A stretch of DNA of 64,000 bases from Annulohypoxylon bovei var. microspora (lineage: Eukaryota > Ascomycota > Sordariomycetes > Xylariales > Hypoxylaceae): assembly GCA_022836615.1 (NCBI GenBank), contig MU405233.1:1-64000 (forward strand). Direction: 5' to 3'. Below are positions 43,091-52,803 of the stretch, piece after piece. The notes beneath the pieces are model-generated. The model was not told the DNA's origin. It saw nothing but the letters and a program-made list of their open reading frames with translations, and ran no database searches. Position 1 is the stretch's first letter. The number at the start of each line of letters is the position of its first letter. Both the position numbers and the translations under genes were made by a program.

Positions 43091-43969
43091 ATGGACGCTG
43101 CCGACAAATCTGCGGGCTTACACCATCGAATGCCGATTGTTTTTGGCCCATTTCCAGGCCCTAGACAGTCGTTTGATGGACGTCGCCGTGATGGATCCTC
43201 TACAACGAGCAAGGAGGCATTCCTAACTTTCAAAACACCGAAAAGCGCACTTGCTAGCTTGCTTCCGTCGGACTTCTCCTTTCAAGACACGTCCTCATCA
43301 GATCAAAGCGCGTATGTAACTATCGCACCCAAACGTCTGGACAACCTCGAATGGTTGGCATATCGTGGATATAATCTCTTCACATTTTTTATCCATGGAG
43401 TTCAATACACTGCACCAAACGGTGTAACACGCAAAGGCACATTTCTCCCGGTTCTCTGGGAAGATCTAGCCGACCCGATCATCAGCGGCCGTGAGGAACT
43501 GGGGTTTCCAAAGCTATTTGCCGATATCTCGATTAGCGAGACCCAGGGGACGTACCGCATGTCAGCTTCCTGGCAGGGGTCCCGCTTCATCGATTTCAAG
43601 TTGGATAACCTCCACGAAGCGGAAGGCAGCGCAGCGCCACTTGCGCCCCCGGAAGCGGGTATAGACGACGGGACTCTTCTATACCGTCACATGCCAACAC
43701 CAGGCAAGCCGGGTGTTGAGGAGGTCCACTACCCAGTCTTTGTTTCACATGCCGAAGAGCGGAAAATTCAGCCAGCGTCAACGGTTCGACGTTTCGTCGG
43801 ATCAGTTGGAGAAGTCGAATGGCATACACTGGACTGGCAGAGTCTTCCTACTCTCCATCACATAGTGAAGCGATTGGCCGATGTTCCTATTACCTCTATC
43901 GTGAAGTGCGGTTTGACGGAAAAGATCGGTAATTCAGATATATCATCGGCGAGGAATGCCAACATCTAA
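43091..43969 (+). CDS. Acetoacetate decarboxylase-fold protein
   Basis: A single exon of 292 residues. The centre carries the family pattern YRGYNLFTFFIHGVQY, then GTFLPVLWEDLADPIISGRE and LGFPKLFADI. Lys141 in GFPK corresponds to the Schiff-base lysine of acetoacetate decarboxylase. The bacterial enzyme has a second Lys next to it, which lowers the pKa, but here the next residue is Leu. Such one-Lys members can act as decarboxylases, aldolases/dehydratases or hydrolases on beta-keto or pyruvoyl substrates. In this setting it could act on an open-ring keto acid. It is divergent from the flavin monooxygenase and upstream of the VOC gene on the same strand. Cytosolic; about the normal size for the fungal branch. 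Confidence 0.85.
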   Translation: MDAADKSAGLHHRMPIVFGPFPGPRQSFDGRRRDGSSTTSKEAFLTFKTPKSALASLLPSDFSFQDTSSSDQSAYVTIAPKRLDNLEWLAYRGYNLFTFFIHGVQYTAPNGVTRKGTFLPVLWEDLADPIISGREELGFPKLFADISISETQGTYRMSASWQGSRFIDFKLDNLHEAEGSAAPLAPPEAGIDDGTLLYRHMPTPGKPGVEEVHYPVFVSHAEERKIQPASTVRRFVGSVGEVEWHTLDWQSLPTLHHIVKRLADVPITSIVKCGLTEKIGNSDISSARNANI

Positions 43970-45197
43970 ACTCCACATAGGAATTTCATATTATGATCAT
44001 AGTTACTATTTATGAATCGAAGTTATATTGTTAGTTGCCGTCCTGTGTCCTGCCTTTCCGTGATAGAATCTGGATGGGACCTGTCCCCGACCCGTCCCGA
44101 CCCACATTTTAGTAACCCCTTAATCCTAAGACAAGGGGCAACTTTGACTCACAATCCTCCTACCAATATAGATGGTTAATACAATTATTCTGTAATGGTA
44201 CCGCAGGTTCTCATATTGTCGAAATTTGACGTCACACTACACCTCTGCCGGGATGGTAAATCCGTAAAACGGGGCGATTTACTCCACTACAGTGGGCATC
44301 TTGTATTGCACCTCATAAAATGTATGTAAAGTTACAAGATATGAATGGCTTATGTATAATACTAGTAAATAGTAAGTAAGGAAATTATAACTTTATCTTA
44401 AAAAAGGTATCTTTACACACAAATATCAGTAGTTGAGTACATCTCCACCAGTGGAGTAAAAGGCTCCAATTTACGGGTTTACCATCCCGGCAGATGTGTA
44501 CCCGTTGTAGTACCGGTTATCATGGCTGTAAATCGTTGTTGTTTTTCTTAGGTTTTAAAAGCTCGATCTGAAACAAAAGAAACTGATCTAATCCCTTTGC
44601 ATACGTAACAACCCCACACGGTGGAGGCTTATAAACATTCCAATTTCTGATTGATAAGCTATTAGGTTAAAATAATAATCCAATCCCACTTTTATACGTG
44701 TTCTTATTAGCTATATACGCCTTAGTTTTATATACGATTAATCATCAATTAATAATCATATTTGTTATCTTATCGATAAGATCATTGCGATTCCGTTTTC
44801 TAATCTGATCAGTTTAATTAACTGAACTGCCGGTTGGTTTAGTTCATTACTTTCTAATAGCCAATTAGATCAGTTCATTACTTCAAGCCTGACTGGCCTG
44901 GCCTGATCCAAACGCTGCTTATAAATGATATCCATGGTACCCAGGGACAAATGCCGGTGGGGATCCCGTAGAAGATCTACTACCTAGGTAGGTACACAAC
45001 TCACACGAACTGATTACTGAGACATGCTGACAATTCACATTATCAGAACACATGCACAATAGCAATTCGATATAAAACGAAGTCTCTATCGAAGATTTCA
45101 TTTGAACACACTCTGACAAAATAGTTCAAACTTCATACTATTTACCACTTTGCAAAGAGAAACGCGTCACGTTTCGTGACTTCATATAAAAATCACC
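43970..45197. other. Intergenic with a TA-flanked miniature element
   Basis: About 1.2 kb between two genes on the same strand of the cluster. It contains the inverted-repeat element at 44240-44498 and AT-rich DNA after it. A CTACCTAGGTAGGTAC palindrome lies near 44980. The right end should carry the promoter of the VOC gene. No coding frame is supported. Confidence 0.55.
44238..44500. mobile_element. TA-flanked Tc1/mariner-type miniature element
   Basis: The element runs 44240-44498 (259 bp). The left end starts CACCTCTGCCGGGATGGTAA and the right end is its near-perfect complement (CACATCTGCCGGGATGGTAA read inward). Pairing extends about 65-70 bp with a few mismatches, to TTTACTCCACT. TA dinucleotides flank both ends (44238-44239 and 44499-44500), as expected for Tc1/mariner-type insertion. 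The centre is AT-rich and has no transposase. It lies inside the catabolic cluster, between the decarboxylase-like and VOC genes. Confidence 0.78.
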
Positions 45198-45794
45198 ATG
45201 GCTGCCAATGGCTCTGCTTCTACCAGTGAGCAGCTATCCAAGACCTTATCCCCTGTCGCCTTGTGCCATGTAGTGCTTCGAACGACACCTGAGGGATACG
45301 AAAAGTTGGTGGATTTCTATCTGACGCTCCTTGGTGCCAAAATCACCCAGAAGTCCGACCGCTTGGCATTCTTGAGCTACGACTACGAACACCATCGACT
45401 TGCCGTCGTCGCCGATCCCAATTCATATAGGCGCAGGCCTGAAGGATCTCAAGTCGGCCTTCACCATGTCGCGTTTGGCTTTGAGACACTGAGCGATCTT
45501 GCTACGGCGTACGAGCAGAGAAAGGCGGTTGGGATTCTGCCGGTATGGTGCGTGAACCACGGTATGAGCACTAGCATGTACTACGAGGACCCCGACGGAA
45601 ACGAGATCGAGTTTCAGGTAGACAATTTTGACACGGTCCAAGAGGCGGTGGATTTTATGGCCTCCAAAGACTTCGAGGAGAATCCGGTGGGTGTGGACTT
45701 CAAAATCGATGACTTTGTGAAGAGGGTGAGGAGTGGTGAGGATGAAAAGGTCATCAAGGCTAGACCAAATATTGGGAAAAGGGATGGAAAGTGA
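45198..45794 (+). CDS. VOC-family metalloenzyme (extradiol dioxygenase/glyoxalase type)
   Basis: A single exon of 198 residues with one vicinal-oxygen-chelate fold. The three likely metal ligands are His24 (ALCHVVLRT), His90 (GLHHVAFGF) and Glu138 (DPDGNEIEF), the His-His-Glu set of type I extradiol dioxygenases. The segment CVNHGMSTSMYYEDPDGNEI is close to the second-domain pattern of biphenyl/catechol 2,3-dioxygenases, with an active-site His121 and Tyr128/129. A one-domain protein of this length could open catechol-type rings next to the diol, or be a lyase-like VOC member. The neighbouring flavin hydroxylases and hydrolases support ring opening. There is no signal peptide. The last 30 residues are Lys-rich, which is probably a disordered tail. 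Confidence 0.85.
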   Translation: MAANGSASTSEQLSKTLSPVALCHVVLRTTPEGYEKLVDFYLTLLGAKITQKSDRLAFLSYDYEHHRLAVVADPNSYRRRPEGSQVGLHHVAFGFETLSDLATAYEQRKAVGILPVWCVNHGMSTSMYYEDPDGNEIEFQVDNFDTVQEAVDFMASKDFEENPVGVDFKIDDFVKRVRSGEDEKVIKARPNIGKRDGK

Positions 45795-46413
45795 ACGTCC
45801 AACTAGGAGATCACAGACATAGGCAGTCAAGACCCTAGCGCAATAGTTGCATCAATTTACTCGTAATAAAACCCTATGATGGTGGAGGCTAAAAGTTCTG
45901 CACATCTTTCGCGAAAGGTTGCCCTCAATCAGCTAAGCTCTAGACCTAATAGTACAATATATGTGCTAAAGCTTAGTGGCTATCCGCTAGAACCCAGGGC
46001 ACTCAGCCACTAAGATGAGGCTTCTCGTAGTGCACAAAGCGCCCGGGACCTAATTTACACGGTCTCCAGGACCTCCAATGATCAGCCCTGGAGGCATGCG
46101 AAACTTTTAGCTCCAGCCAAAACTACCTAAGACTTAAGTACCTGTATTTTACAAGACAAACATCCATAATCCTAATACCTCAGTCTAAGAATGACAGGCA
46201 TCGTTCTGAATCAAGGTGGATATTGTGAGAACTATTGTCTATTTACCTATCATCTACCTATCTAGGTTGAGGTATGTCTTGCATAGAACCTATCCCTTGC
46301 GAGGACCCAGCCCCTATCATGACTAAGCAACCACTTCGAAAACTTGAGTGGTTGAGATTTATCTCTAAACCGATATTTCCCCCTTTCATAAACAATTTAT
46401 GTACATAGCGATA
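45795..46413. other. Intergenic with a possible inverted-repeat element
   Basis: About 620 bp between convergent cluster genes. The only structure noted is the imperfect inverted repeat at 45881-46118, listed separately. No coding frame. Confidence 0.5.
45881..46118. repeat. Imperfect inverted repeat, possible decayed MITE
   Basis: GGAGGCTAAAAGTTCTGCA at the left is matched by the complement of TGCGAAACTTTTAGCTCCAG at the right, about 200 bp apart. A smaller internal hairpin (CTTAGTGGCT / AGCCACTAAG) lies between them. The ends are imperfect and no target duplication could be assigned, so this is only a candidate element. Confidence 0.4.
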
Positions 46414-47223
46414 CTATTGAGAAGAACCGCCCGAGCATAAGATGACCTGTCCAGTGATCCACGAACTGTCCGAACTCGCCAACCAAGCCACGACCTTGCC
46501 TATGTCCTCCGGCTGGCACACGCGGCCAAGCGGGCACGAAGCCGCCATAGCCGCCTCGATCCTGTCGGCACTCCACGTCTTGTCGGCGCCGGGGATGTAA
46601 TTGATCGCAGCGTCGGCGAACATGTCCGACTTCACGCCGCCGGGGGCGATAGCGTTGACCGTGACGCCACTGGGCCCGAAATCCGTCGCCAGCGAGCGCG
46701 TGATGCCTTCGACGGCGCTCTTCGACCCGGCGTACAGGGCGTGGTCCCTGACGCCCATGATCCTCGCAGCGATGCTCGACGTGAGTATGATGCGGCCGCC
46801 GGCCCGCGGCTCCGCGCGCGTCATGTACCTGTACGCCGTGACGGCGACGAAGAACTGGGCGCGCGCGTTGATGGAGAAGACCTGGTCGAACCGCTCGGGC
46901 GTCACGTCGACGGCGCGCTCGAACGACTCGACGCCGCTGTTGCTCGCGACGATGTCGACGCGGCCGAACGCCTCGATCGTCTTGTCGAAGAGGGCGTCGA
47001 GGTCTTTCTGCTTGCATACGTCGGCCTGGACGGCGATGGCCTTTGTGCCAAGCGCTTCCAACTCCTTGACGAGAATTGCGGCGGCCGATGCGGAGGCGAC
47101 GTAGTTGACGGTGAGTTTGGCGCCCCGGCGGGCTAGCTCCAGTGCAATGCCCTTGCCGATGCCGCGGCTGGAGCCTGTCACGATGGCGACTTTGCCTTGG
47201 AGAGTTTGCGGTGTGGAATTCAT
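46414..47223 (-). CDS. SDR, naphthol/versicolorin-reductase-like
   Basis: A single exon of 269 residues. The classical SDR motifs are GKVAIVTGSSRGIGKGIA (10-27, TGxxxGIG), a basic or neutral loop favouring NADPH, VASNSGVESF (SNSG in place of NNAG), the catalytic Ser in LTSSIAA, YAGSK (YxxxK) and IAPGGVKSDMF. The SNSG and PGG(I/V)K(S/T)DM features and the YIPG loop are shared with 1,3,6,8-tetrahydroxynaphthalene and versicolorin reductases, which reduce polyhydroxylated aromatic rings. A related ring-keto reduction or dehydrogenation fits the aromatic setting, but the substrate is unknown. The gene is markedly GC-rich at third positions compared with its neighbours, and as a result two long antisense frames are open. 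This could mean high expression or a different origin. Confidence 0.9.
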   Translation of the reverse strand: MNSTPQTLQGKVAIVTGSSRGIGKGIALELARRGAKLTVNYVASASAAAILVKELEALGTKAIAVQADVCKQKDLDALFDKTIEAFGRVDIVASNSGVESFERAVDVTPERFDQVFSINARAQFFVAVTAYRYMTRAEPRAGGRIILTSSIAARIMGVRDHALYAGSKSAVEGITRSLATDFGPSGVTVNAIAPGGVKSDMFADAAINYIPGADKTWSADRIEAAMAASCPLGRVCQPEDIGKVVAWLASSDSSWITGQVILCSGGSSQ

Positions 47224-48021
47224 CGTGAGAAGTTACTTTGACTCTGTTGCAAGTGCTAGGCGTGTATATTGTGATGATACTGATATCTGCAGTTGCGAAA
47301 ACATAGTGAACGCGAGTCCTTTTCTACGTACTGCTCACGGACCCCACTCCCAGTGCTTCCCTCGTTCTGAAAAGCGCGAAACCGCGAGCTCACCCGGGAT
47401 TCCCGTAACCTACCTAGGTAGGTTCCTCTCGCGCGGCGATGGTGACGATCGGGGAATGGAGGCTAGCTTTTACCGGAGCTCCAATTACGACCCCAAGAAG
47501 ACTACGGTCCGGGGAAGAGTAGGACTTGCCAGTTACGCGAGGTACGGGGCATCCGCTGGGGTTCCGGTTCAAGGGAGCTTCTTGTGTTTCCCACCTACGG
47601 CTATCAAAAGTTCACCCTGGCTCAATATGGCCTACATATCATATTTTACCCCAAGCCTAGAACGCGAGGAAGCCTTTGTTCTGAAATTGGGCGCAGCACA
47701 TGGGGCTTCCTTCAATTATCCAGTAACCCGTGATATTCATTTTTAGTCATAACAAGATTAATTAACATGATAGGTTTCATTGAGAAGGATAGAGGGCGAA
47801 TAAGGGCTACCCTTAGGTAAGTTGAAAGATGAAAAGTTGTCTCCAAATAGGGGTAATAAAGTTGGACCCATGTCATGAATTCTTCGTGGGCAGATCCGCT
47901 TCCACGACATTCATTACTGCAGACACGTATGAAATGAATCAATTCATTCGGAAACTTTTATGTATTTCTAATTGATTGAATTATAACTTCAATCAACAGA
48001 GCCAACTCCACTTGTGCGCTG
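47224..48021. other. Intergenic, no gene seen
   Basis: About 800 bp. The plus-strand frame 47105-47746 overlaps the SDR start and has no recognisable features. A CTACCTAGGTAGGTT palindrome lies near 47410. The left part should contain the SDR promoter. Confidence 0.5.
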
Positions 48022-49243
48022 CTAGCGAGAAGCAACGTCCGAAATATCCAAAGCTGTCGACTCCATCCACCTTAACCCATCATTGAAAGCTTCTGCAAAC
48101 ATGGCCTTCTCCATTTCATTTCCAAGGTCTGATCGACTTGCGAAGCCATGTTTCGTCCCTCCATAGACTAGCAATTTGTACCTTGTCCCGGAGCTTGGCA
48201 GTTGGGTCAACATGAGGTTGCTAAGCTCCGGCGTGAAGACATCTGTCTCAGCCAAGCCCATAAAAACGGGCCTCTTAAGATTCTTTGTGTCGGACGGCTC
48301 AATAAATGACTACAGGTTGGTCAGAACAGAAGTTATTCGGGTATGTGTCTACGTAGGTAGGTAGGCAAGGGGTGAGTGCACTCACGGGATGAAATACTAT
48401 GACCGATGTCACATCCGACTCATTCTGAGCGAGGTTGAGGGCATGTTTGCCCCCAAAACAATGTCCGATGATGTAGAGGGCTTTGGCGTTGAGTCCATGA
48501 CTACTATCTTCTTTGCTGTATCGCCCAGGAACGGTCTTAAGGAAATCCGGTAGGAATTGGCCAAGGAGTGATGAGATGTGAGTCGGATTGTGACGCTCTA
48601 ACCAACTTGGCATGTGGATTTTGCGAATGATATCTTTCTCCTGTTACAACAATACATCAGCGAAGTTGGGAGCAAGATGAACGAATGGGACTTAAAGAGT
48701 ACCTCGGTGGTAAGAGTCTCGTAGGAGTCTAGGTCTGTTCCGGGCAGATACTTCATGAAGATATCAGGTAAAGCATCACCCTCGAAATAATCGACAATTG
48801 TCGTTTCGTACCCTATGGAGAATTAGCCCTTCTGTCATCATTGGAACAAGACAGTAGGCTTTCTGCCTCCATTCGCTCTCTCTCGTTCCATTGTTCAAAG
48901 GCTGCTGTCCATAATACTGTTGATCTCTGTTGCTTATGGGTATTTACCGTATTTGGCATACATGTCAGCGAGGCGCTGGTTGTGTCTTGCAAGACCAAAG
49001 CCGTCGGGGAAAAGGAGGACGCTCCCGTGAAAGTTCGATCCTGGATCACGAGGGATTGACTTGTACACCTTCAAGCCAGCAATAGTCGAAAATGTGCCCG
49101 ACGGCTTGAAGTCAACTAATTGATGTCCTTGTCAGTCCTGTGGTTTATATCACTAAGAGAAATATGTATATAAATAAGATTGAAGTTGCTGTTAGGTACA
49201 TACCATCTGCTGGCACTCCACTGAAACAATGGCAGGTCGACAT
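48022..49243 (-). CDS. Dienelactone hydrolase family enzyme
   Basis: The five-exon model is 49243-49204, 49115-48948, 48812-48703, 48640-48386 and 48309-48022 (286 residues, phases closing). The start MSTCHCFSGVPADG matches the Cys-rich opening of fungal dienelactone hydrolases. The catalytic triad is visible as Cys167 (IIGHCFGGKHAL), Asp214 (GLAETDVFTP) and His245 (GGTKHGF). The fold is alpha/beta-hydrolase with a Cys nucleophile, as in the bacterial enzymes that hydrolyse dienelactones in aromatic breakdown. Members also hydrolyse other lactones or esters. It lies between the SDR and the FAH-fold gene, both on the same strand, and a role after ring cleavage is likely. No organelle signal is visible. 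Confidence 0.9.
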
Positions 49244-49589
49244 GATGCCTTGCGAAATTCTCTGTGTAGTAGATTGCGATTTTGTGAAGAAAGCGCACAT
49301 TAGCCCGATGCATAGGTAGATGCCTAACAATACAATAAAATGCAATCGAAAATATTGCAAACATTAAGTTTATAACCTACCTATTGGCATTGAAAACCAG
49401 CTCAATTCCATTCTCTAGACACTTTTCTTGGTTGGACCTTGTGCCAATCCGGGACTCCACCGGGCTTTAGTCAGGGGTGCGATTTCTGGTGCCAAACTCT
49501 GTGTGAAAGAATTCACTACATGCATTTCTTATATAGAAGATAATAGTTCGCATTTCTAGTATATGAGAATAACTCATAAGGCCATCTAC
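49244..49589. other. Short intergenic gap between same-strand genes
   Basis: About 350 bp, AT-rich. It should contain the promoter of the dienelactone hydrolase gene and the 3' end of the FAH-fold gene. Frames at 49116-49364 are shadows of intron and leader sequence. Confidence 0.5.
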
Positions 49590-50693
49590 CTATTGTTCCG
49601 CCTCGAAGACGAGTTTATTCTTGAGGCATCCAATTTGACTAATCTCAACCTCCACCACGTCACCATGCTTAAGCCATGGCTGTCCTGGCATCTTGCCTGC
49701 GATTCCCGCAGGAGTCCCAGTCATGATAACGGTGCCTTTCCGCAGTGTTGTACCCCTACTTACATGCGCGATGATTTGCTTGACAGTAAATATCATCTCA
49801 CTAGTGCTTGCATTCTGCCTCACCTCACCATTAACTCGCGTCTGGATCTGTAAATCCTCGGTCGCGAAGCTCGGGTGAAGAATGGTGGGGCCTAGCGGCG
49901 CGAAGCCGTCAAAGGACTTCGCGAAACAATATTGGCCACCTGACCGAGGAGCTCGCTGCCAGTATCGCGATGACAAATCGTTACCTGCTGTGAATCCTAG
50001 GATGTAAGAGAGCGCTTCGTCCTCGGGGATATTCTTCCCTGTCTTTGAGATAATAACGCATAGCTCGGCCTAACAGGGCGAGTTGTTAATGATGCGAGAA
50101 GTAGGTATAAGAGGGTCGCTTAGGTGTGCTACGAACCTCGTAGTCCATCATTGTAGCCTCAGGGGGAACAATGATTTCGGAAGTTGGGCCTGTCAAGGCA
50201 TCTGAATCATTGGCAAAGCAATCTCAATATCAAGTTTCTTAAGGCCTCCATAGAGATCGGTGATTGATGTCACTAACCTGGTGGTTTGGTGAAAACAACA
50301 GGGTTAGGTGGAATCTCCAACTATAAAAGATGTCTCAGAGAAGATTCTATCATGGGATTATCGGATTCACTCACACCTGCCTCTTTTGCATGGTCCCTAT
50401 AATTCAGCCCAATGCAGAGAAAAATAGGGGGCGTGGAGGCAATGGGTGATAGGAGCTGTCAATATCATCAGCACCTACTTTATCTTAAGTCTTCAATGTT
50501 CAGTCTTAGGGCGACGAACCTCATGTACAACTTCTTGCTGTCCTGTTCTGGTCAGGTCATGAATATCACGTAGAACTTCGACTTTTGAGCCTATGATAGG
50601 GTCCAATGAGCCGTCTCCGACGTCGCCATAATGCTCTACGAGCGATTCGTCAAGAAAACGAATTAAATTACGAAATTGTGGATTTGACGACAT
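49590..50693 (-). CDS. Fumarylacetoacetate hydrolase-fold enzyme
   Basis: The five-exon model is 50693-50520, 50455-50375, 50320-50278, 50189-50137 and 50069-49590 (276 residues, all phases closing). After an N-terminal MSSNPQFRNLIRFLDE segment come the family blocks: IFLCIGLNYRDHAKEAG, IPPNPVVFTKPP, MMDYEAELCVIISK (metal-binding Glu residues), GFTAGNDLSSRYWQ (Asp ligand) and MTGTPAGIA. These are the usual landmarks of FAH-family C-C bond hydrolases, hydratases and decarboxylases, such as those that cut acylpyruvates or 2-hydroxy-dienoates after ring opening. Its place in the cluster supports C-C cleavage of a ring-fission product. An ATG 21 codons upstream (50756) is possible. Homologues in this family are often cytosolic or mitochondrial; no signal is evident here. 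Confidence 0.9.
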
Positions 50694-51139
50694 AGTGGCA
50701 CAATACCAATGGAGTATTGGAGAGTTATTGCCAAGTACATTTTCCGAAGTGCTCACTCGCTCCCTCTTATTCTTGCCCTAGGGGATGATAGGCCCCCCTT
50801 TCTTCGGCTCCCCACCGGGTGTGGAGGTTTCCATTGACAACTAGAAAATTAGGCGGCTTGTCACTTGTCTGGAATGAAACTCGGGAACAACTAACTCCAC
50901 CAAAAAATCGCCCGGTTCTCAGCGATCCGATATTCGCAGTCTTATTTCGGGTTGAATTGAGACCGCACTCACTTATTTACAGGCCAAGAGCCCGCCCACC
51001 GTACATAGCCTGCATTCACAGCGATATGCGTTGATCGACACATTCCTTCAGCTGGCTGTATTTGTTCTTCCGTATAATCCTTCTTTCACTATTAATCCTT
51101 GTCGATTTTATCATATCGGTAGCATTGAGTATTCCAAAA
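50694..51139. promoter_or_regulatory. Divergent promoter region (FAH-fold / ALDH)
   Basis: A 446-bp gap between divergently transcribed cluster genes. It has a CCGGGTGTGG and CTCGGG/CGGTTC words but no clear symmetric operator. It probably serves both genes. The in-frame ATG at 51062 would extend the ALDH into this gap. Confidence 0.5.
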
Positions 51140-52803
51140 ATGTCGACCCCAGCCCTACGACCCCGCGCCACGGATGATCGCCTCCCTTCAACGACGGAAA
51201 GTTTCCCAACATCACATGAAAAGATCACTGAAATAAGTGACACACTGCAATTCTTGGACAATAAATTCGTAGCGTCTGAAACTTCGGAATTTATTGAACT
51301 CCATGACCCGGCTACGAACAATCTGGTAACACGAGTTCCGTGCAGCACTGATGCGGAATTGCAAGCCAGCGCGCAGTCGGCACTGCGGGCGCTGCCAAAA
51401 TGGCGGGCGACCAGCGTAATGGCGAAGCAGCAAATCATGTTCAAATTTGTCGCCTTGATTCGCGAGAACATGGATAGACTCGCTGCAGTCATCACCTTAG
51501 AAGGTGGCAAGACCCTTGCGGATGCCAGGGGTGATGTATTACGTGGCCTTCAGGTTGCTGAGGCCGCTTGCAGTGGCCCAGAGTTCCTCAAAGGCGAGGT
51601 TCTCGAGGTCGCCAAAGATATGGAGACAAGGACATACCGAGAACCTCTAGGTGTGGTTGCTGCCATTTGTCCTTTCAGTAAGTACCTATGACCTTGATTA
51701 AGATATTTCCACACCGAGCTCAGATTGCTAATGATCCCACTTGCAAATCAGACTTTCCGTCCATGATCCCGCTCTGGACTCTTCCAATCGCCACTATAAC
51801 TGGGAATACTCTAATTATCAAGCCTTCTGAAAGGGTTCCTGGTGCAGCAATGATTCTCGCAGAGCTATCACGTGCTGCAGGCTTCCCAGATGGTGTTATC
51901 AACATAATACACGGCTCGCGAAGAGCAGTCAACTTCATCTTACACGAGCCAGCAATCAAAGCTATTAGCTTCGTTGGTAGCAACCAAGCTGGTGAATATG
52001 TATACACCACGGGTTCTGCCAATGGTAAACGTGTGATGGCGAATTTAGGAGCGAAAAACCACGCAGTAGCACTTCCAGATTGTGGCAAGGACCACTTTCT
52101 GAAGAGCGTGATAGGAGCGGCTTTCGGTGCTTCGGGACAACGCTGCATGGCCCTCAGCGCATTGATCTTGGTTGGCAAAACCAAAGAGTGGTTACCCGAG
52201 CTCGTTGAACGTGCTAAAGAACTCCAAGTTAACGGTGGTTTCGAGCCAGGCGCAGACCTAGGGCCTGTAATCTCACCACAAAGCAAGGAACGAATCGAGT
52301 CTCTTATAGAGTCAGCGAAGAATGAAGGCGCTAACATTCTCCTCGATGGCCGCGGCTATGCGCCCGCGAAATATCCAAAGGGCAACTGGGTAGGCCCGAC
52401 CATTATTGATAATGTGACCCCGAGCATGCGCTGTTATCGTGAAGAAATATTTGGGCCGGTGCTCGTATGTATGAGTTGCGACACTCTCGATGAGGCGATT
52501 GATGTTATCAACGAGAATGAGTACGGAAATGGTGCCGTTATATTCACACAATCCGGCTCATCTGCCGAGAGCTTCCGCCGGCGGATTGAAGCCGGCCAGG
52601 TTGGGATTAACGTCCCACTCCCGGTTCCCCTCCCTATGTTTTCATTTACCGGAAACAAGAAGAGTATCGCTGGTGGTGGTGCTAGTAACTTTTATGGTCG
52701 CTCAGGTGTCACTTTCTTTTCTCAGTTGCAAACGGTCACGGCGAGATGGTCGCGGGACGATGTCCCAGTGCAACAGGAAATGGCCATGCCGACTCTAAAC
52801 TAA
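51140..52803 (+). CDS. (Methyl)malonate-semialdehyde dehydrogenase, ALDH6 type
   Basis: The two-exon model is 51140-51677 and 51752-52803 (529 residues). The splice restores AICPFNFPSMIPLWTLPIA, diagnostic of the ALDH6 family. Further features are KPSERVPGAA (cofactor Lys), FVGSNQAGEYVY, the nucleophile Cys311 in GASGQRCMALS, and the ending VGINVPLPVPLPMFSFTG then SNFYGRSGVTFFSQLQTVTA. ALDH6 enzymes oxidise malonate- or methylmalonate-semialdehyde with NAD and CoA to acetyl- or propionyl-CoA. In a ring-degradation cluster it could finish a semialdehyde product. An upstream in-frame ATG at 51062 would add a hydrophobic 26-residue leader (FFRIILLSLLILVDFIISVA), so targeting is unsettled. The usual mitochondrial copy would be elsewhere in the genome if this is a cluster paralogue. 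Confidence 0.92.

Noticed and set aside
46601..47136. Two long plus-strand frames opposite the SDR
   Set aside because: They are shadows caused by strong GC bias at third positions of the SDR; no protein features are present.
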